In this document: positions 20,923-29,945 of the stretch, in pieces
Numbering within the stretch: the stretch's first letter is position 1
How the letters are laid out: each line of letters begins with the position of its first letter
DNA from: Bacteroidales bacterium
Lineage (GTDB): Bacteria; Bacteroidota; Bacteroidia; Bacteroidales; UBA3663
Reading direction: 5' to 3'
Length of the DNA stretch: 57,096 nucleotides
NCBI GenBank assembly: GCA_017449065.1
Contig: JAFSKF010000043.1
Span: 1-57,096 of the forward strand
The notes under the pieces: model-generated
Seen by the model: the letters and a program-made list of their open reading frames with translations, nothing else
Told to the model about the DNA's origin: nothing
Database searches by the model: none
Position numbers and translations under genes: made by a program

Positions 20923-21254
20923 TCGATTTTGATGGGTGGTTCGTCGGCCGATATCAGATTGGCGTTGTTGCTAATCTTTCCGCGCACAATTTCGGGTTTA
21001 TTTTTGCTTGTCAGTTCTCCCCAGGTGGCAATGCTGGTGTAGCGGGCATCGGCCAGTTCACGTTTCAAAGCACCCAGTTCAGAGATGGTTTCTTCGTAGA
21101 TATAGCGCATCTGCACATAGCTGTACAACAGGAAAAGGACAATAATGACCTTTCCCAGATGCTTGCGGTAGAAATCCTTGTTGAAGGGCGATGCGCTGCC
21201 GTCGTCCATGAGGTTTTTGGCGGCATCGGTAATTTTTTCGATCTTAGTTTTCAT
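20919..21254 (-). CDS. ftsL: FtsL-like divisome protein
   Basis: This 111-aa protein has one membrane span (VIIVLFLLYSYVQM, about residues 34-47) followed by a heptad-rich, coiled-coil type segment (YEETISELGALKREL). The N-terminal cytosolic part is short and charged. Sequence is weakly conserved in this family, so the call rests on size, topology and position between rsmH and ftsI. It overlaps rsmH by 11 bases and ftsI by 4. FtsL activates the FtsW-FtsI pair. Confidence 0.82.
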   Translation of the reverse strand: MKTKIEKITDAAKNLMDDGSASPFNKDFYRKHLGKVIIVLFLLYSYVQMRYIYEETISELGALKRELADARYTSIATWGELTSKNKPEIVRGKISNNANLISADEPPIKIE

Positions 21255-22176
21255 CCTTCAGTCTGGTTGCTATGCGTAATTTGGCGCTGCGTGAACGCGG
21301 ATTCTGTCCCTGCTCTTCGTCGCTGGCCACAATGGGTTTATTATTCACTGCCTTCAAAGGAGCCAGCAGGCGCCCGTAGAAGTCTTGTTCGATTTTGCCG
21401 TCGGCATGTCCGCTGCGAATCACATTTTTTACAATGCGATCTTCCAGCGAGTGGTAGGTCATTACCACCAATCTTCCGCCGGGAGCCAGACAGTTGATGG
21501 CTCCTTGCAGCATTTCTTCGAGCGCCTGCATCTCGTGGTTCACTTCGATGCGGAGCGCCTGGAAAGCCTGTGCCAGTTCTTTCTTCTGGGCACGAGGATC
21601 CACCAAAGGCAGCAGGATGTTCTGCAGGTCGCCGGTGGTGGCAATGGGTTGCTTCTGTCGGGCACGCACCAATGCCGCAGCCATACGTCGGGCCTGTCGC
21701 AGTTCTCCGTAGAGCGACAGAATGCGAGCCAGATCCTCTTCCGAATAGTTGGTCAGCAGTTCAGCTGCCGTCATTCCGGCACGGGTGTTCATGCGCATAT
21801 CGAGCGGAGCATCAAGCCGGAAGGCAAAGCCGCGAGTGGCATCGTTCAGGTGGTGGCTCGAAACGCCCAGGTCGGCTAACAGCCCGTCAATATGCTTCAC
21901 ACCGTAGTATTTCATCCAGTTTTTCAGGAATCGGAAATTGCTGCGCACAAAAGTGAATTGCCCTTGGGAGTTTGTGCTGTTGCTTTCGCCAATGTTCTTT
22001 TCAGCATCAGGATCCTGGTCGAAACTGTACAGATGTCCGTTCGGTCCCAATTGCTCCAAAATGGCACGACTATGTCCGCCGCCACCAAAGGTGACGTCCA
22101 CATAAATTCCGTCGGGACGAATCTGTAATCCGTCCATGCACTCTTCGAGCATTACAGGCGTGTGATATTCAGACAT
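21244..22176 (-). CDS. rsmH: 16S rRNA (cytosine-1402-N4)-methyltransferase RsmH
   Basis: This 310-aa methyltransferase (old name MraW) methylates C1402 in the ribosomal P site. The N-terminus has HTPVMLEEC and the SAM loop VDVTFGGGGHSRA, followed by DQDPDA; LADLGVSSHHL and SYHSLEDRIVKN complete the family pattern. It is the first gene of the dcw run here. In most bacteria mraZ would precede it, but no mraZ is found upstream. Confidence 0.96.
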   Translation of the reverse strand: MSEYHTPVMLEECMDGLQIRPDGIYVDVTFGGGGHSRAILEQLGPNGHLYSFDQDPDAEKNIGESNSTNSQGQFTFVRSNFRFLKNWMKYYGVKHIDGLLADLGVSSHHLNDATRGFAFRLDAPLDMRMNTRAGMTAAELLTNYSEEDLARILSLYGELRQARRMAAALVRARQKQPIATTGDLQNILLPLVDPRAQKKELAQAFQALRIEVNHEMQALEEMLQGAINCLAPGGRLVVMTYHSLEDRIVKNVIRSGHADGKIEQDFYGRLLAPLKAVNNKPIVASDEEQGQNPRSRSAKLRIATRLKDEN

Positions 22177-22205
22177 GAAGTTCTCGTTTGCGGATTTTCA
22201 GGGCG

Positions 22206-22233
22206 TAAAGATACTATTTTCATTCGAAACAGC
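22206..22233 (-). promoter_or_regulatory. Probable promoter of the dcw operon
   Basis: On the minus strand a near-consensus -7 box TATCTTTA lies at 22206-22213, 30 bases ahead of the rsmH start, and a TTGG element for -33 is about 18 bases further up. The last base of the -7 box differs from consensus, so this is a moderate call. Confidence 0.5.
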
Positions 22234-22299
22234 CAAGATTTTTCGCAAAAAACTTTTGTTTGCCGATAGTTTTTGCCCTTTAGGGCATGGTTTTGGAAT

Positions 22300-23079
22300 T
22301 TAAAATTCCACATAGTGGAGTAGTTTGTCCAATTTTTCAGGAGTAAAAACGCCCAGTTGCTCCAAGTCGGAAACTCCATTGATTTTACCGTGTCGGTCTC
22401 TCCATTTTACAAGGGCTTTCACCTCCTCGTAATTCAAGTAAGGATGTCGGAGTAATTCTTTGAAAGAAAGTTGGTTGATTTTCAGTTTCTGCACAAATTG
22501 TTCATCTGCCCAAAACCAATCGTTGCACCAGGTGTCCAAGTAGGGAAGAGCATATTCCCAAGTGAGCTTTTCGCGCAGTTGTTCCGGCGAATAGAACCCT
22601 CCTAATTGTCGTCGGTATTGCAGGATGGAGCGGGCGGTTCCTTCGCCGATGCCGGGGATACGTACAAGGGTAGCGCTGTCGATGGTGTTCAATTCCTGTC
22701 TGGCAATTTCCTGAAACTTGCCGGAGTAAGAATAATCTTCTGACTGATGCTCAACAGTGGCGGTTGACCGGGGAGAATCCGTATGTTCGGCATTTTCAGT
22801 GTTAGCGTTATAGGAATGTTCGGAGATCTTTTTACTCGCACTTCTATATGTTTTCTCAGACTTTGTTACTTCCGAAGGTTCGGTCGGTTCATCTGGTTTG
22901 CTCGATGATCTGTTTAGCGCTATCAAGCCCTGATTGTAGTTTTCAAGTGCGGTGATGCGTGCCTCCATATTATTTATGTACGCACGCAGGTGGGCTTCTC
23001 GCCTATAGAAAAGGACGAGGAGTAGAAAAATGCTGGCTGCAGCAAGGAGCTTATACCAATGATCAGAATGATGTTTCAT
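22300..23079 (-). CDS. Membrane-anchored ComEA-like helix-hairpin-helix protein
   Basis: From ATG 23079 the product is 259 aa; an earlier start at 23154 would place the promoter inside the gene. There is one span near residues 12-24 (LLAAASIFLLLVLF), then a Ser/Glu-rich linker, then helix-hairpin-helix DNA-binding repeats: LVRIPGIGEGTARSIL, a second one around LLRHPYLNYEEVKAL, and a last VSDLEQLGVF. Proteins of this shape bind double-stranded DNA at the envelope and serve in DNA uptake in competent bacteria. Whether this organism takes up DNA cannot be told here. It occupies the place upstream of rsmH where mraZ is often found. Confidence 0.8.
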   Translation of the reverse strand: MKHHSDHWYKLLAAASIFLLLVLFYRREAHLRAYINNMEARITALENYNQGLIALNRSSSKPDEPTEPSEVTKSEKTYRSASKKISEHSYNANTENAEHTDSPRSTATVEHQSEDYSYSGKFQEIARQELNTIDSATLVRIPGIGEGTARSILQYRRQLGGFYSPEQLREKLTWEYALPYLDTWCNDWFWADEQFVQKLKINQLSFKELLRHPYLNYEEVKALVKWRDRHGKINGVSDLEQLGVFTPEKLDKLLHYVEF

Positions 23080-23103
23080 AAAGACGCTATGCCTGTTTCG
23101 ATG

Positions 23104-23134
23104 CAAAGGTAATGCTTTTCTGCGGTCTCTCCAA
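23104..23134 (-). promoter_or_regulatory. Promoter of the ComEA-like gene
   Basis: On the minus strand a perfect -7 box TACCTTTG lies at 23104-23111, with TTGG about 19 bases upstream. It is 25 bases from the ATG at 23079 and decides that start. Confidence 0.65.
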
Positions 23135-23172
23135 GCCCGATTAAAAAAAATCAAAAAAAATCTTCATTTTTC

Positions 23173-23203
23173 TTGGAACTTGTTGAAATTATCAGTACCT
23201 TTG
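23173..23203 (+). promoter_or_regulatory. Promoter of the tRNA-Ser gene
   Basis: The -33 TTGG at 23173-23176 and the -7 TACCTTTG at 23196-23203 are 19 bases apart. Transcription would begin close to 23211, about 43 bases before the mature tRNA. Confidence 0.7.
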
Positions 23204-23253
23204 CACCCGAAAAAATTGCTTATCTTATTTTTGGGAGTTTCTAAAACTCCTCT

Positions 23254-23341
23254 GGAGAGGTGCTCGAGTGGTTGAAGAGGCACGCCTGGAAAGCGTGTAA
23301 ACCTCCAAAGGGTTTCACGGGTTCGAATCCCGTTCTCTCCG
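23254..23341 (+). tRNA. tRNA-Ser (anticodon GGA)
   Basis: The 88-base type II tRNA has a 7-bp acceptor stem (GGAGAGG with TCTCTCC, one G-T pair), a discriminator G, the anticodon arm CGCCTGGAAAGCG with anticodon GGA, a long variable arm, and the T loop GTTCGAATC. The CCA end is not encoded. GGA reads serine UCC and UCU codons. Confidence 0.96.
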
Positions 23342-23362
23342 CAATAGGAATCATATAATTGG

Positions 23363-23397
23363 CCTGATTCATTCTACATTGAGCAGAATGAATCAGG
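23363..23397 (+). terminator. Terminator of the tRNA-Ser transcript
   Basis: A perfect 13-bp stem, CCTGATTCATTCT (23363-23375) with AGAATGAATCAGG (23385-23397), has a 9-base loop and is followed by TTAATTTTAT. It begins 22 bases after the tRNA. Confidence 0.75.
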
Positions 23398-23555
23398 TTA
23401 ATTTTATATGCTTTGGGTGAATTAGAGATTCTTTTAAGAAGAGAATATGAACTATTGCAAATGCAAAAATCGTGCAATTTCGAAGAAAAAATCGTCTAAA
23501 TGGGGAAATTTCGGACAAAAGTACGATAGTTTTGATGATTCGAACAATAATTTTA

Positions 23556-23584
23556 TTGTTTCTCCAGAAACAGGATTATCTTTG
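23556..23584 (+). promoter_or_regulatory. Promoter of the GH127 lipoprotein gene
   Basis: A perfect -7 box TATCTTTG lies at 23577-23584 and TTGT at 23556-23559 may serve as -33. The start of transcription would fall near 23591, at the first of the 22-bp leader repeats, giving a leader of about 100 bases. Confidence 0.6.
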
Positions 23585-23588
23585 CACC

Positions 23589-23676
23589 TTAGTTGGCGAA
23601 ATTTACGCTCCAGTTGGAGAAAATTTGCGCCCCAGTTAGAGAAATATTTTTCTCCAGTTAGGAAACAATAATTTGG
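23589..23676 (+). repeat. Four 22-bp imperfect repeats in the GH127 leader
   Basis: Units start at 23589, 23611, 23633 and 23655, with a core (C)AGTTGG/AGAGAAA. Units 2 and 3 are the most alike, and the fourth is decayed. They begin at the predicted transcription start and end 18 bases before the start codon, so they would make up most of the untranslated leader. Confidence 0.7.
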
Positions 23677-23693
23677 CTAAAACAAGACATCGC

Positions 23694-25688
23694 ATGAAAA
23701 ATATATTTCGATTGACAACCATAGGAGGAGCCTTGATTTTGTCGGCAGGATTGGCCGCTTGCTCCAGTGAGGAGTATGTCCCTTCGAACGAACCGATTCG
23801 TGAAGTGCCGTTCACACAGGTGCGCCTGTCGGATGCTTTCTGGGCACCACGCATAGAAACCAACCAGACGGTTTCCATTCCGTCGGCTTTCTACCAGTGT
23901 GAGAAGAACGGACGCTTCGACAACTTCGCCATCGCAGGCGGTTTGAAGAAAGGCGAGCATCAGGGCGATTTTCCCTTCGACGATACCGATCCCTATAAGA
24001 TTATCGAGGGTGCCAGCTACTCGTTGGCAGCTCATTACGATGCCCGTTTGGACCAGTACTTGGACAGCGTTATTGCTTTGATAGCTGCCGCACAGGAAGA
24101 AGACGGTTATCTGACCACATGCGTGACGAATCGTTGCGAACGTCTGTCGGGATGGTGGGGTACCCATCGTTGGGAAAAGAACAACAGCCATGAACTTTAT
24201 AACAGCGGACACCTGTATGAGGCGGCTGTGGCACATTATCAGTCAACCGGCAAACGCTCCTTGCTGGATGTGGCCATCAAGAATGCCGATCTGGTGTGCC
24301 GGACATTCGGCCCTGAAGAAGGACAGATTCACCGCCCGGGCGGACATCCCATCGTTGAGATGGCTTTGTGCAAGCTCTATAAGGTGACTGGCGACGAGAA
24401 GTATCTGCAAACTGCCAAGTATTTCGTGGAGGAAACCGGACGTTGCACCGACGGACGCGAACCGAACTCCTACAGTCAGGATCACAAGCCGATTCTGGAG
24501 CAGGACGAGATCTTGGGTCATGCGGTGCGTGCCGGCTATCTGTATAGCGGTGTGGCCGATGTGGCAGCGCTTTCGAACGATACGGCTTACCAGCGGGCGA
24601 TTACTCGCATCTGGGAGAATATGGTTTCGAAAAAGATATACATCACCGGAGGCATCGGAAGCCGTCCGGAGTGGGAGGGCTTCGGCGATAACTACCAGTT
24701 GCCCAACCGTTCGGCATATTGCGAGACCTGTGCCGCCATCTCGAATGTATATTGGAACTACCGGATGTTCTTGGCGACGGGCGATGCCAAATATGCCGAC
24801 GTATATGAGCGCGCGTTATATAATGGTGTGATCTCGGGCGTTTCGCTTTCGGGCGACAAGTTCTTCTACGATAATCCGCTCGAATCGCACGGACAGCATG
24901 ACCGGCGCGAATGGTTCGGCTGTGCCTGCTGTCCGGGCAATGTGACCCGCTTCATGGCTTCCGTTCCGTTGTATCAATACGCTTTGCAGGCCAACGATAT
25001 CTATGTGAACCTGTATATTCAGGGTGAGGCAGATATTGAGACACCGCAGGGTAAGGTGACGATTCAGCAGGAAACCGATTATCCGTGGTCGGGCACCATC
25101 CGGCTGAAGGTGACGCCTGAAAAAGCATCGCAGGCTTTCGCCATCCGTCTGCGCGTTCCTTCCTGGCTCAACGGCAGTCCTGTGCCAAGCGATCTGTATG
25201 AGTTCACCGACCAGCCGGCCGCTTATTCGTTGCAGATAAACGGAAAGACCGTGTGTGCCACCGAGGGCGACGGATATGCCACGCTGTGCCGTAAGTGGAA
25301 AGCAGGCGACGAAATCGTGCTGCAGTTGCCGATGCAGGTGCGCACGATCCTGGCCAACGAGCAGGTGGAAGCCTGTCGGGGGCGAGTGGCCGTTGAACGC
25401 GGTCCTATCGTGTATTGTCTGGAGGGTATCGATCAGGAAGACGGTAGTGTATTCAACAAGGTTCTTCCTCAGAACGCATCGTTCGAGACGGAAGCAGCAC
25501 CGGATCTGCTGGGCGGCATCGTAGTGCTGAAAGCACAGGGAGAAAAAATTCAGGCCGATTCGACTGTAGCAGCCATCGGCCTGAAGATGATTCCTTATTG
25601 CACATGGGACAACCGAGGAGCGAACCAGATGGAAGTCTGGGTTCCTTCGAGCAAAGATTATTTAATGCAAATTAACCATCATCACTAA
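23694..25688 (+). CDS. GH127 family lipoprotein, beta-L-arabinofuranosidase-like
   Basis: From ATG 23694 the product is 664 aa; an in-frame TTG seven codons earlier is not needed. A lipoprotein signal ends at LAAC (near residue 23), so it is anchored to a membrane facing the periplasm or outside. The body is the GH127 (alpha/alpha)6 barrel with the metal and nucleophile set: CETC (343-346, with Glu344 and Cys346) and CACC (410-413, with Cys412 and Cys413), matching the Glu-Cys-Cys-Cys site known from HypBA1. GH127 members remove beta-L-arabinofuranose, and one RG-II member acts on aceric acid, so the sugar is not certain. It is followed by the hybrid regulator gene. Confidence 0.85.
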   Translation: MKNIFRLTTIGGALILSAGLAACSSEEYVPSNEPIREVPFTQVRLSDAFWAPRIETNQTVSIPSAFYQCEKNGRFDNFAIAGGLKKGEHQGDFPFDDTDPYKIIEGASYSLAAHYDARLDQYLDSVIALIAAAQEEDGYLTTCVTNRCERLSGWWGTHRWEKNNSHELYNSGHLYEAAVAHYQSTGKRSLLDVAIKNADLVCRTFGPEEGQIHRPGGHPIVEMALCKLYKVTGDEKYLQTAKYFVEETGRCTDGREPNSYSQDHKPILEQDEILGHAVRAGYLYSGVADVAALSNDTAYQRAITRIWENMVSKKIYITGGIGSRPEWEGFGDNYQLPNRSAYCETCAAISNVYWNYRMFLATGDAKYADVYERALYNGVISGVSLSGDKFFYDNPLESHGQHDRREWFGCACCPGNVTRFMASVPLYQYALQANDIYVNLYIQGEADIETPQGKVTIQQETDYPWSGTIRLKVTPEKASQAFAIRLRVPSWLNGSPVPSDLYEFTDQPAAYSLQINGKTVCATEGDGYATLCRKWKAGDEIVLQLPMQVRTILANEQVEACRGRVAVERGPIVYCLEGIDQEDGSVFNKVLPQNASFETEAAPDLLGGIVVLKAQGEKIQADSTVAAIGLKMIPYCTWDNRGANQMEVWVPSSKDYLMQINHHH

Positions 25689-25799
25689 CTTATAAAAATA
25701 CAGGTACCAGAAGCCTGCAGAGAGGCCAAAAAATCGAACTTCTTCTGCCTTTTCTCTTTGTGAAACAACCGGCCTTTTCTGAATAATAAAAACACAATC

Positions 25800-25838
25800 A
25801 AAAGCAGTCATTTGGAGAAAAATGACTGCTTTTTTTTG
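25800..25838 (+). terminator. Terminator of the GH127 gene
   Basis: A perfect 12-bp stem, AAAAGCAGTCAT (25800-25811) with ATGACTGCTTTT (25822-25833), is followed by a T run. The T run overlaps the -33 region of the next promoter. Confidence 0.85.
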
Positions 25839-25866
25839 TTCAATTGAAAAAAATAAATTATCTTTG
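25835..25866 (+). promoter_or_regulatory. Promoter of the hybrid two-component regulator
   Basis: The -33 TTTG at 25835-25838 and the -7 TATCTTTG at 25859-25866 are 20 bases apart. The gene starts 34 bases after the -7 box. Confidence 0.7.
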
Positions 25867-25900
25867 CGCCGATAATTCTTAATAGATAAAAGTATTTCAA

Positions 25901-28900
25901 GTGCGAACGTTGAATTTCACCCTCCTGTCGGTTGTCTTTATGATGTCTGTCTTTGTCGGCTATGCAGCCGATGAGATACAACTGAGGTTCCGGCATCTGA
26001 CCTTGAGTGACGGATTGGCTTCCAATAGCATTAAGGCCATCAATCAGGATCACATGGGAGTGATTTGGGTCGGCACAGACAGAGGTCTTTGGCGTTACGA
26101 CGGTATCCAGTTTTCTTCACCTTTGGGAAATGATATTACGGCCGGCATCACTTTTTTGTATGATGCCGGCAATGAGTTACTCGTCGGAAGCGAAACCGGC
26201 CTGTACCAATACAATTACCAAACGGATAGTTTGAGCAGATGTCAATGGGGTGCTGGTCTGGCGAAGCAAACCATCACCAGCCCTGTTTCTTGGATAGGAG
26301 AAGATAAAAGTCATAACCTGTGGATCAGTACAACGGAACAGGGTGTCTTTTGTCGTCCGCAGGGCACTCAATTGCTTGATCAGTTCCTGTTCCCCGATGG
26401 CGTCGCATCGGTTTCTTGTCTGCTCATCGATAACGAAAACCAGATATGGGCATTAAGCAATAGTGCCCATGCTCAGGGGTTGGCGCGATTCAATAAAGGG
26501 AACAACCGATTTGAACTGTTTAAGCTGAAAGACAAAGACGGGCAATATTTGCCCACCTGCGGAGAAGTGCTTTTCGAAGATGTGAGAAACAGACTTTGGA
26601 TTGGCACTTGGGAAGATGGGCTGATTAGTTTTGATCCGCATTCGCGAATCGCCACTCAAGTGCTGAATGACGAAGAGAAGCCTGTGCAGCATATCCGTTT
26701 TATTTTCCAATACGATACCAACCGTTTGCTGATTGGTTCTAACGAGGGTCTATATATGTATAATGTGTCGAATAGAGAAGGCAGACTTTATACCTCCGAT
26801 CCGGCGGATCCCGAATCCTTGAGCAACCGATTCGTCAACCAGATGATTCGTGATAAGGAAGGCGGTTTGTGGGTTGGCACTCAGTTCGGCGGCCTCAATT
26901 ATGTGCATCCGCGTGTGGGTGCATTCTCTATTTACAGTTCCAATGCGACCGATAACTCGGCGCATGGTCAGGTAATGAGCAGCCTGTATGAAGACCAAGA
27001 CGGTCGGATTTGGATGGGAAGTAACGATGGCGGATTGTCGGTGTATGATCCGACAACCGGCACATTCGACTATTTACATCTGGAGGGGAATGACCGTCAG
27101 CCGCACAATATTCATGCTTTGGCAGCCCGGGACGAAGAAATCTGGGTGGGAACGTATGGCGACGGAATCGATGTCTTTAACCGAAGGACGAAAGCCGTTC
27201 GCCATTATCCGGAACTGATTGATGAACTCGACAACACGATGGGTTCATTATGCAACGCAATTTTTTGTGATAAAGACAATCGGATTTGGATAGGAACCGA
27301 CGAAGGTCTGTGCCTGTATTCCGACACTTCACATCGTTTTAGTCTTGTGAGGAGTTTTGGAGAAAGGGTAAATAAGATTATTCAGGATAAAAACAATTGC
27401 TTTTGGATAGCGACGCATGGATCCGGTATCTGGAGATACAATCCGGTTACTTCGGTGTGGAAACAGTATGCAGACAAAGAGAATGAAAATGCCCGCAATC
27501 TGGTGTTTGATCTGCACATAGATCTGCAGGGAACCTTGTGGGCAGGAACGATGGACGGGTTGCTGCGCTACTATCCGCAAGAGGAATTCTTTGAACGGGA
27601 AGAACTGCCGTTCGATAAAATGCCCGATATAGAAAGTATCGTTTCTGAAGGAGCTACCTTGTGGTTAGGTTCGTCGTTCGGGTTGATACACTATGCACCG
27701 AACGGATTTGTTGACGATCCATCGAAGACGGTTCGGACTTATACGCGCGGCGACGGTTTATCTTGCCGTAATTTCATGCCGGCTGCAGCGTTGTTGGGTG
27801 GCGACGGGCGTCTGTATTTCGGAACGTCCAAGGGTGTGAATGCTTTCTATTCGCATCAGTTGCGCCCCAATAAGATTGTCCCTAATGTGTTCTTCACCAA
27901 ACTGGAAGTCTATAATGGTTCAGTTCTGGTGAATCGGCCGGAGTTCAGGAAGAATCTGAATCTGGATCACCTGCTGGAACTGAATTACGATGAGAACGAG
28001 GTAATCATATCGTTTGCTGCAACAAGCTACTGTCAGCCGAACAAGAATCACTATGCCTATTGGCTGGAAGGCTTTGACAAGGGAAATGCCTGGATTGATG
28101 TGGGTAACGGGCATAATGCGGTATATACGAATCTTCGTCCAGGAGAATATGTATTACACGTTAAGGCTTCGAACAACGACAAAGTCTGGGACAACAAGGA
28201 AGCGTTGCTGAAAATCGTCGTTCACTCACCGTTCTACTGGAACACCTATTCTATTATATTCTATGTGCTGGTTGTCTTTTTCATCCTGATGATGCTTAAC
28301 CGCTATCAGCGTAAGCACAACGAATTGAAGCATCAGGTGCAAATCAACAAGATTCAGCAGGAAAACGACCAAAAGATACAAGACGCGAAGATCCGCTTCT
28401 TCACCATCATCGCTCATGAAATCAGAACGCCGGTTTCGCTGATTATCGCTCCGTTGCAGAAGATTCTGAAGCATCCGCAGAACCTGCCAATGAGCACCCG
28501 TGCTGATTTGAATGTCATTAACAGCAACAGCCAGCGCCTGTTGGTGCTGGTCAACCAATTGCTCGATTTCCGCAAGATAGAGAACGGTTCCATCTATTAT
28601 CATTTCCGTCCGACGTTGCTGAAGCCGTTGTTGGAATCGGTGGTAAGTCAGTTCGAATCGACCTTTAAGGAAACGAAGATTCAGTTTGACGTCACCTATC
28701 CAGACGAAGACTTCTCTGCATGTATTGATCGGGAAGCTATGACCAAACTGATTAGCAACTTGCTGAATAATGCCCAAAAGTATGCAGATCGGCACATCGT
28801 GCTCAAATGTGCGCAGTTAGAGGACCGTTTTCTTCTGTCGGTGCATAACGATGGAGCTTCCATTTCGCAGAGTGAGCAATCTAAGATTTTCCTGCCGTTC

Positions 28901-29917
28901 TTCCAAGCCGAGGAAACCAAACCGGGTACGGGTCTTGGGTTGAGCATCGTGAAGGGTATTGTTAATGCGTTTCATGGAGAGATTAAAGTGGAAAGTTCGG
29001 CAGATGAAGGGACGACCTTCTCGGTTTCTATTCCTTCGAACTTGCCTCCATCGGAAGATCAGGAAGTAGTTCTGTCATCTGAGGATACTCAGAGTTCAAG
29101 AGAAGAAAGCCCATCACCGGCAGAACCCATAGTTCAATCCGTCGGAGAAGAGTCTTCGCCGACGTTACTGATTGTGGATGACAACGTCGAAATGCTGACA
29201 TTCCTAAGAGAGAGCTTGAAAGAGGATTATCAGATAATGACTGCAGAGAATGGGCGTCAGGCACTCAAGATATTGGAACAGCACGTGGTTTCGTTTATTG
29301 TAAGCGACTGGATGATGCCGGAAATGGACGGCGAAGAGTTCTGTCGTGCGGTACGTAAGAATCCGCTCACCAGTCATATTCCGTTTATCATGCTGACGGC
29401 GCGCACAGATGACGAATCGAAGGTCAAAGGATTGGATTGTGGCGCAGATAGTTTCATCGAAAAGCCTTTCTCGCTCGATTATCTGCAGGCAAGCATCCGC
29501 AATTTGCTGAAGATGCGTCGCAAGTTGATTGAAAACTTCCAAACTCAGCCGTTGGAGTCGGTAGAGAAACTATCGGATATTCCAACCGACCAGAATTTCC
29601 TGAACCGGTTGGAAACCATTATCGAAAAGAATTACGCTAATGCCGATCTGAGTATCGATTTCCTTTGTCGGGAATTTGGAATGAGCCGAAGTTCATTCTT
29701 TAACAAGATCCGGGTTTTAGTCGATGTTTCGCCAAACCAGATGATTCAGTTGGTTCGACTCAAACATGCCGCCCGACTTTTGCACGAGGGACGTTATTCC
29801 ATCGGTGAAGTGTGCTATATGGTGGGCTTTTCTAATTCCAGCTATTTTGCAAAATGTTTCCAGAAGCAGTTTGGAATGACTCCTTCTGAGTTCATCGAAC
29901 ATCAGAAGGAGTCTTGA
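25901..29917 (+). CDS. Hybrid two-component system regulator (HTCS) for a glycan
   Basis: This 1338-aa one-piece sensor and regulator starts at GTG 25901, which gives a clean signal peptide (MRTLNFTLLSVVFMMSVFVGYA); the next ATG would cut it. The periplasmic part (about 25-770) is a two-bladed set of Reg_prop propeller repeats (many WIGT and WVGT motifs), then a Y_Y_Y domain. A membrane span lies near 783-803. The cytosolic part has HisKA with His839 (AHEIRTP), HATPase with NLLNNAQKYA and GTGLGLSIVKG, a receiver with Asp1136 (VSDWMMPEMDG), and a C-terminal AraC-type DNA-binding domain. HTCS proteins bind an oligosaccharide and switch on the matching degradation genes. It likely controls GH127 next to it and perhaps the operons further on. 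Confidence 0.93.
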   Translation: MRTLNFTLLSVVFMMSVFVGYAADEIQLRFRHLTLSDGLASNSIKAINQDHMGVIWVGTDRGLWRYDGIQFSSPLGNDITAGITFLYDAGNELLVGSETGLYQYNYQTDSLSRCQWGAGLAKQTITSPVSWIGEDKSHNLWISTTEQGVFCRPQGTQLLDQFLFPDGVASVSCLLIDNENQIWALSNSAHAQGLARFNKGNNRFELFKLKDKDGQYLPTCGEVLFEDVRNRLWIGTWEDGLISFDPHSRIATQVLNDEEKPVQHIRFIFQYDTNRLLIGSNEGLYMYNVSNREGRLYTSDPADPESLSNRFVNQMIRDKEGGLWVGTQFGGLNYVHPRVGAFSIYSSNATDNSAHGQVMSSLYEDQDGRIWMGSNDGGLSVYDPTTGTFDYLHLEGNDRQPHNIHALAARDEEIWVGTYGDGIDVFNRRTKAVRHYPELIDELDNTMGSLCNAIFCDKDNRIWIGTDEGLCLYSDTSHRFSLVRSFGERVNKIIQDKNNCFWIATHGSGIWRYNPVTSVWKQYADKENENARNLVFDLHIDLQGTLWAGTMDGLLRYYPQEEFFEREELPFDKMPDIESIVSEGATLWLGSSFGLIHYAPNGFVDDPSKTVRTYTRGDGLSCRNFMPAAALLGGDGRLYFGTSKGVNAFYSHQLRPNKIVPNVFFTKLEVYNGSVLVNRPEFRKNLNLDHLLELNYDENEVIISFAATSYCQPNKNHYAYWLEGFDKGNAWIDVGNGHNAVYTNLRPGEYVLHVKASNNDKVWDNKEALLKIVVHSPFYWNTYSIIFYVLVVFFILMMLNRYQRKHNELKHQVQINKIQQENDQKIQDAKIRFFTIIAHEIRTPVSLIIAPLQKILKHPQNLPMSTRADLNVINSNSQRLLVLVNQLLDFRKIENGSIYYHFRPTLLKPLLESVVSQFESTFKETKIQFDVTYPDEDFSACIDREAMTKLISNLLNNAQKYADRHIVLKCAQLEDRFLLSVHNDGASISQSEQSKIFLPFFQAEETKPGTGLGLSIVKGIVNAFHGEIKVESSADEGTTFSVSIPSNLPPSEDQEVVLSSEDTQSSREESPSPAEPIVQSVGEESSPTLLIVDDNVEMLTFLRESLKEDYQIMTAENGRQALKILEQHVVSFIVSDWMMPEMDGEEFCRAVRKNPLTSHIPFIMLTARTDDESKVKGLDCGADSFIEKPFSLDYLQASIRNLLKMRRKLIENFQTQPLESVEKLSDIPTDQNFLNRLETIIEKNYANADLSIDFLCREFGMSRSSFFNKIRVLVDVSPNQMIQLVRLKHAARLLHEGRYSIGEVCYMVGFSNSSYFAKCFQKQFGMTPSEFIEHQKES

Positions 29918-29945
29918 AGAGTTTTAATTTAATATTGGCTGATGG

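Larger units (their letters stand above)
23342..23693. other. Intergenic region between tRNA-Ser and GH127
   Basis: These 352 bases contain the tRNA terminator, an AT-rich stretch with no gene (23398-23550), the GH127 promoter and then a 5' leader made of 22-bp repeats. I see no small reading frame worth calling. Confidence 0.7.

Noticed and set aside
23589..23676. CRISPR array
   Set aside because: The 22-bp units are directly joined with no spacers and have diverged from each other.
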